A stretch of 38,140 nucleotides of DNA from Micromonospora deserti (lineage in GTDB: Bacteria > Actinomycetota > Actinomycetes > Mycobacteriales > Micromonosporaceae). The translations under genes and the position numbers were made by a program. Below, piece after piece: positions 33,917-38,140 of this stretch (the first letter of the stretch is position 1; each line of letters opens with the position of its first letter). Under the pieces are notes generated by a model. The model did not search any database and had not been told where the DNA came from. It saw only the letters and a program-made list of their open reading frames with translations. The DNA lies in NCBI RefSeq assembly GCF_003236335.1, contig NZ_POUB01000030.1, positions 1-38,140 of the forward strand, in the 5' to 3' direction.

Positions 33917-34506
33917 GCCGCGAACCGGTGGCTACCGCCGACGCCGGCGCGCCGCCCGCGGCGGGCCGGCGCGAGCTGACGTACGCGGTGCTGCTGAGCG
34001 TGGCCGGCACGGGCCTGGCACTCTGGGCGGCGACCCGCACCTGGGCGGTGGAGCTGGCCGACCGCCCGGCCCCGCTGCCACCGGTGCGGGGGCTGCGCAC
34101 CGGCGCCGGCCTGCTGCCCTGGCTGCCGGCGCTGGCCGTGGTGGGGCTCGCCGGGGCCGGCGCGGTGCTGGCCACCCGGGGCCGGCTGCGGCGGCTGCTC
34201 GGCGGGCTGCTGTTCCTGCTCGGCGTGGCGGTGGCGGCCGGTGGCGGCTACGGCCTGGTCGCCGCCTTCGACGGCGAGGTGAGCCGGCAGTGGCCGGCGC
34301 TCTGCCTGGTCGGCGGGTTGGTCGCCGCGGCGGGTGGCCTGCTCACCGCCCTGCGTGGCCAGCGGTGGCCGGCGATGGGCGCCCGGTACGAGCGGCCCGC
34401 GCGCGGCGCCCCCGCGCCGGCCGGTGGGGCCGGCCCGGTGATCGGGCGGGGCACCACCGACGCGTGGGACGCGCTGGACCGGGGCGAGGACCCGACGGTC
34501 AGCTGA
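33913..34506 (+). CDS. Trp biosynthesis-associated membrane protein
   Basis: A 197-residue membrane protein of the Trp-operon-associated family (TIGR02234 type). Four helices lie at about 23-40, 67-85, 95-117 and 130-150, with the family features WAATRTWAVELAD between helices one and two and GARYERP after the last. The C-terminal tail is soluble and ends DAWDALDRGEDPT. Found next to trp genes in many actinobacteria; its function is unproven. The GTG start overlaps the trpE stop, so it is co-translated with trpE. Its 3' end overlaps the convergent small gene by eight bases. Confidence 0.92.
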   Translation: MSREPVATADAGAPPAAGRRELTYAVLLSVAGTGLALWAATRTWAVELADRPAPLPPVRGLRTGAGLLPWLPALAVVGLAGAGAVLATRGRLRRLLGGLLFLLGVAVAAGGGYGLVAAFDGEVSRQWPALCLVGGLVAAAGGLLTALRGQRWPAMGARYERPARGAPAPAGGAGPVIGRGTTDAWDALDRGEDPTVS

Positions 34507-34756
34507 CCGGCTGGCGGTCCCGGGCGGCGGCCCGCGCGGCCGCCAGCTCGGCGACCAGGCGGTCCAGTTCGGCCCGCTGGTCGGCCCGGGCCCGGTCGGC
34601 GCAGACCGCCTCCCAGGCGTTGCCCCGCGCGGTCCGCATCCGTCCCTCGCCAACCACGGCGCGCTCCAGCGTGTGCACCACACCGACGGCGAGCGACGCG
34701 ACGGTACGGGAGATGGTGGTCAGTCCGATGGTCTGGTTCGGTCCGGCAGTGCTCAT
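34499..34756 (-). CDS. small helical hypothetical protein
   Basis: An 85-residue protein starting MSTAGPNQTIGLTTISRTVA. Its second half (about 45-82) is a highly charged Ala/Arg/Glu helix that may form a coiled coil. No family was recognised. The ATG at 34756 has GGAGTG five bases upstream on the minus strand, better than the farther start at 34804. It is on the opposite strand inside the trp region, between the Trp-associated membrane protein and trpC, so it splits trpE from trpCBA into separate transcription units. Confidence 0.65.
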   Translation of the reverse strand: MSTAGPNQTIGLTTISRTVASLAVGVVHTLERAVVGEGRMRTARGNAWEAVCADRARADQRAELDRLVAELAAARAAARDRQPVS

Positions 34757-34978
34757 GACCACTCCGTACGAGGATCGGTGGCGAAGGTGGGGCAGGCGCG
34801 TCATCGAGTCTGCCCGAGGAACATGCTGGCCGGCTCACGTTTCGCCGTGGTGACCGCCACGTCAACTCTCCGTCCGGGGCCCCGACCAGGGACGGGCCCT
34901 TCGTCCTTGAGCTTGGTCACAGCACCGGCGCCGTATCGTCGGGCCGGCGTCGAGCGGGGCGACCCGCGGCCCGCGCGA

Positions 34979-34984
34979 TAGGAT
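34979..34984 (+). promoter_or_regulatory. -10 hexamer TAGGAT upstream of the trpC leader ORF
   Basis: TAGGAT is followed by seven bases and an ATG at 34992, as in a leaderless promoter. Confidence 0.5.
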
Positions 34985-34991
34985 GACGTCG

Positions 34992-35198
34992 ATGTCCGAG
35001 GTGGTGCGGCGGGTTCGGCCGGGTGACGGCCGTCGATGGGCGTGGTGGCGCTGCGTGACGTCCTCTTCACCGGAGGTCGGCCATTATGCCGCAGGCCATT
35101 CCGTGAGCCGCGCCATACCCCCGGCACCTGTCGCCAGGTGGCGCCCCCTAGCATCGGCCCATGACACCCGGAGAGGGGAGTCCGTTGGTGACTGCTGA
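34992..35198 (+). CDS. candidate Trp-rich leader ORF upstream of trpCBA
   Basis: A 68-codon ORF with the Trp cluster RRWAWWRC (Trp codons at 35037, 35043 and 35046) early in the peptide. It begins at an ATG seven bases after TAGGAT. It ends at 35198, overlapping the start of trpC in another frame and stopping just after an SD-preceded GTG at 35188. Clustered Trp codons before trp genes are the mark of attenuation leader peptides. This one is longer than most, and no U-tract terminator is seen, so control might instead act through coupling to trpC. Not shown to be translated. Confidence 0.45.
   Translation: MSEVVRRVRPGDGRRWAWWRCVTSSSPEVGHYAAGHSVSRAIPPAPVARWRPLASAHDTRRGESVGDC
35149..35154 (+). 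promoter_or_regulatory. -10 hexamer TAGCAT of trpC
   Basis: TAGCAT is followed by six bases and the ATG at 35161, giving trpCBA a second, leaderless promoter. It follows the hairpin at 35125-35140. Confidence 0.5.
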
Positions 35199-36051
35199 GC
35201 ATGCGCACGCGGAGGGGGACGAGGCCGGTCCGGCGGCGTCCGTAAGCGTGCTCGACGAGATCCTGGCCGGCGTGCGCGAGGACGTCGCCCGGCGGCAGGA
35301 GCAGGTTCCGCTGGAGCGGATCCGCGAGCTCGCCGCGGCCGCACCGCCGCCGCTGGACGCGTACGCGGCCCTGCGCAGGTCCGGTGTCGCGGTGATCGCC
35401 GAGGTGAAGCGCTCCTCCCCGTCGAAGGGGCGGCTGGCCGAGATCGCCGACCCGGCCGACCTGGCGAGCGACTACGCCGCCGGTGGCGCCCGCGCGATCA
35501 GCGTGCTCACCGAGGGGCGCTGGTTCGGCGGTTCACTGGACGACCTGGCCGCCGTACGCGCCGCGGTCAACGTCCCGGTGCTGCGCAAGGACTTCGTGGT
35601 CTCCAGCTACCAGGTGCACGAGGCCCGGGCGCACGGCGCCGACCTGGTGCTGCTGATCGTCGCCGCCCTTGAGCAGAACGTGCTGGTCGGCCTGCTGGAG
35701 CGGATCGAGTCGCTGGGCATGACCGCGCTGGTCGAGGTGCACGACGAGGAGGAGGCCGACCGGGCCCTGGAGGCCGGCGCGCAGGTGATCGGGGTCAACG
35801 CCCGTGACCTGCGTACCCTGGAGGTCGACCGCTCGGTGTTCGAGCGGATCGCGCCCGGTCTGCCGAGCAGCGTCGTCAAGATCGCCGAGTCCGGGGTACG
35901 CGGCCCGCACGACCTCATCCGGTACGCCTCCGCCGGCGCCGACGCGGTCCTGGTGGGTGAGGGCCTGGTCACCCAGAAGAGCCCCCGGGAGGCGGTGGCC
36001 GAGCTGGTCAACGCCGGCAACCACCCGGCCACGCCCCGCCCGGTGCGGTGA
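35161..36051 (+). CDS. trpC: indole-3-glycerol-phosphate synthase
   Basis: TIM-barrel enzyme converting CdRP to indole-3-glycerol phosphate. The 296-residue product shows [18 protein letters not shown], the catalytic [59 protein letters not shown] and [10 protein letters not shown]. The family core begins around residue 29, so the N-terminal stretch is an extra extension. Two starts are plausible: ATG 35161, six bases after TAGCAT, or GTG 35188, seven bases after GGAGAGGGGAG (287 residues). It is a single-domain TrpC with no TrpF fused. trpB follows after 37 bases. Confidence 0.95.
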   Translation: MTPGEGSPLVTAEHAHAEGDEAGPAASVSVLDEILAGVREDVARRQEQVPLERIRELAAAAPPPLDAYAALRRSGVAVIAEVKRSSPSKGRLAEIADPADLASDYAAGGARAISVLTEGRWFGGSLDDLAAVRAAVNVPVLRKDFVVSSYQVHEARAHGADLVLLIVAALEQNVLVGLLERIESLGMTALVEVHDEEEADRALEAGAQVIGVNARDLRTLEVDRSVFERIAPGLPSSVVKIAESGVRGPHDLIRYASAGADAVLVGEGLVTQKSPREAVAELVNAGNHPATPRPVR

Positions 36052-36088
36052 CCCGCGCCGGCTGACGTCCGCAGCGAGAGGATTTCCG

Positions 36089-37327
<1,239 letters not shown>

Positions 37328-37330
37328 GAC

Positions 37331-38134
37331 GTGAGCCGGATCGGGGTCGCCTTCGACAAGGCCCGTGCCGACGGGCGGGCCGTGCTGGTCGGCTGCATGC
37401 CGGCCGGGTTCCCCACCGTCGAGGGCAGCATCGCCGCGATGACCGCGATGGTCGAGGCGGGCGTCGACGTCATCGAGGTGGAGATCCCGTACTCCGACCC
37501 GGTGATGGACGGCCCGGTGATCCAGAAGGCCAGCGACATCGCGCTGGCCGGTGGCGTCCGCACCGCCGACACGCTGCGCATCGTCGAGGCGGTCGCGGCC
37601 ACCGGCGCGCCGGTGGTCACCATGACCTACTGGAACCCAATCGAGCGGTACGGCGTCGACGCCTTCGCCCGGGATTTGGCCGCCGCCGGCGGCACCGGGC
37701 TGATCACCCCGGACCTGATCCCCGACGAGGCCGACGAGTGGCTGGCCGCCTCGGACGCGTACGGGCTGGACCGCACGTTCCTGGTCGCCCCGTCCTCCAC
37801 CGACGCCCGGCTGGCGATGACCGCGGCGCACTGCCGGGGGTTCGTCTACGCCACCGCCATCATGGGCGTCACCGGCGCCCGGGCGCAGACCTCCCAGGCC
37901 GCGCCGGTGCTGGTCTCCCGGGTCCGTCAGGTCACCGACCTGCCGGTCGGGGTGGGTCTGGGCGTCGGCACCGGTGCGCAGGCCGGCACGGTCGCCGGGT
38001 ACGCCGACGGTGTCATCGTGGGCAGCGCGCTGATCCGGTGCCTGCTCGACGCCCCGGACCAGGCGTCCGGCCTGGCCGCCCTGCGCGCCCTGAGCACCGA
38101 ACTCGCCGACGGCGTCCGCAGCCCCATCCGCTGA
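37331..38134 (+). CDS. trpA: tryptophan synthase alpha chain
   Basis: TIM-barrel subunit that cleaves indole-3-glycerol phosphate and passes indole to TrpB. The 267-residue product has Glu49 and Asp60 in VIEVEIPYSDPVMDGPVIQ, the two catalytic acids, at the same numbers as in E. coli. Other marks are TYWNPIERYG, GLITPDLIPDEA, FLVAPSSTD, YATAIMGVTGAR, VGVGLGVGTGAQA and DGVIVGSALI. The GTG start has AAGGAG at the end of trpB, about ten bases upstream. The stop lies just before the window edge; what follows is not visible. Confidence 0.97.
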   Translation: MSRIGVAFDKARADGRAVLVGCMPAGFPTVEGSIAAMTAMVEAGVDVIEVEIPYSDPVMDGPVIQKASDIALAGGVRTADTLRIVEAVAATGAPVVTMTYWNPIERYGVDAFARDLAAAGGTGLITPDLIPDEADEWLAASDAYGLDRTFLVAPSSTDARLAMTAAHCRGFVYATAIMGVTGARAQTSQAAPVLVSRVRQVTDLPVGVGLGVGTGAQAGTVAGYADGVIVGSALIRCLLDAPDQASGLAALRALSTELADGVRSPIR

Positions 38135-38140
38135 CCCACC

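Larger units (their letters stand above)
34757..35160. other. 404-base region between the small minus-strand gene and trpC
   Basis: The first part (34757-34860) shows nothing beyond the upstream region of the minus-strand gene. At 34870-34908 three segments (CCGTCC, GGACGG, CGTCCTT) can form two mutually exclusive hairpins, near the palindrome CGGGGCCCCG (34875-34884). At 34979 a -10 hexamer starts a leaderless ORF with clustered Trp codons. A small hairpin, CACCTG-TCGC-CAGGTG (35125-35140), and a second -10 (TAGCAT) lie directly before trpC. Confidence 0.6.

Overview
The window is very GC-rich actinomycete DNA. GTG starts are common, four-base GTGA/ATGA overlaps join many genes, and many genes have a TANNNT-like -10 hexamer 6-8 bases before the start codon, which suggests leaderless mRNAs. 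Gene content (a PriA-type HisA, a Trp-operon membrane protein beside trpE, a stand-alone Streptomyces-type S4, LAL/LuxR and MocR regulators, a terpene cyclase) fits Actinomycetales and most resembles Micromonosporaceae such as Micromonospora. The family-level call is inference from gene content, not from a marker gene.

Layout. 1-1.5 kb: a DUF2567-type membrane protein cut by the left edge, converging on a LON-domain protein. 1.6-7.0 kb: histidine operon hisD-hisC-hisB-small membrane protein-hisH-small membrane protein-priA, followed by a broken RidA-family gene. 7.1-12.8 kb: accessory block with a large LAL regulator, a small DUF4242-like protein, a lipoprotein, the ohrR-ohr peroxide-resistance pair with its operator, and an MDR-type NADP-dependent oxidoreductase. 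12.9-13.7 kb: hisF. 13.7-30.9 kb: second accessory block with a winged-helix-like protein, a divergent YczE/YczR (MocR) pair, an LtrA-like membrane protein, an acyl-CoA ligase, a terpene cyclase, a maleylpyruvate-isomerase-fold protein, a two-gene ABC exporter, ribosomal protein S4 divergent from a DUF2470 protein across an IdeR-type iron box, a TetR gene, an ABC-2 drug exporter, and a MerR-aldo/keto reductase operon. 31.0-38.1 kb: a nucleotidyltransferase domain running in frame into HisI, then trpE, a Trp-associated membrane protein, a small opposite-strand gene, and trpC-trpB-trpA behind a candidate Trp-rich leader ORF.

How it works together. From what I remember of Streptomyces, priA, a RidA gene, hisF, hisI, trpE and trpCBA lie in the same order in one cluster. 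Here that backbone is kept but split by two accessory blocks, one inserted after the damaged RidA gene. No trpF is visible, which agrees with PriA doing both the HisA and TrpF isomerisations. hisG, hisE, trpD and trpG are not in the window.

Most unusual signals: (1) a 56-bp spacer repeat, duplicated exactly in tandem between the two ABC exporter genes, with each unit forming a 19-codon ORF joined to its neighbours by GTGA overlaps, and a divergent copy between hisC and hisB; (2) a second family of GC-rich spacer micro-ORFs at the hisB and hisI-trpE junctions; (3) a leaderless 68-codon ORF with Trp-Ala-Trp-Trp that ends inside trpC; (4) the nucleotidyltransferase-HisI fusion; (5) helically spaced GCCAAT repeats between yczE and yczR; (6) a nested dyad at the drug-exporter promoter. 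No tRNA, rRNA, CRISPR array, insertion sequence or prophage was seen.
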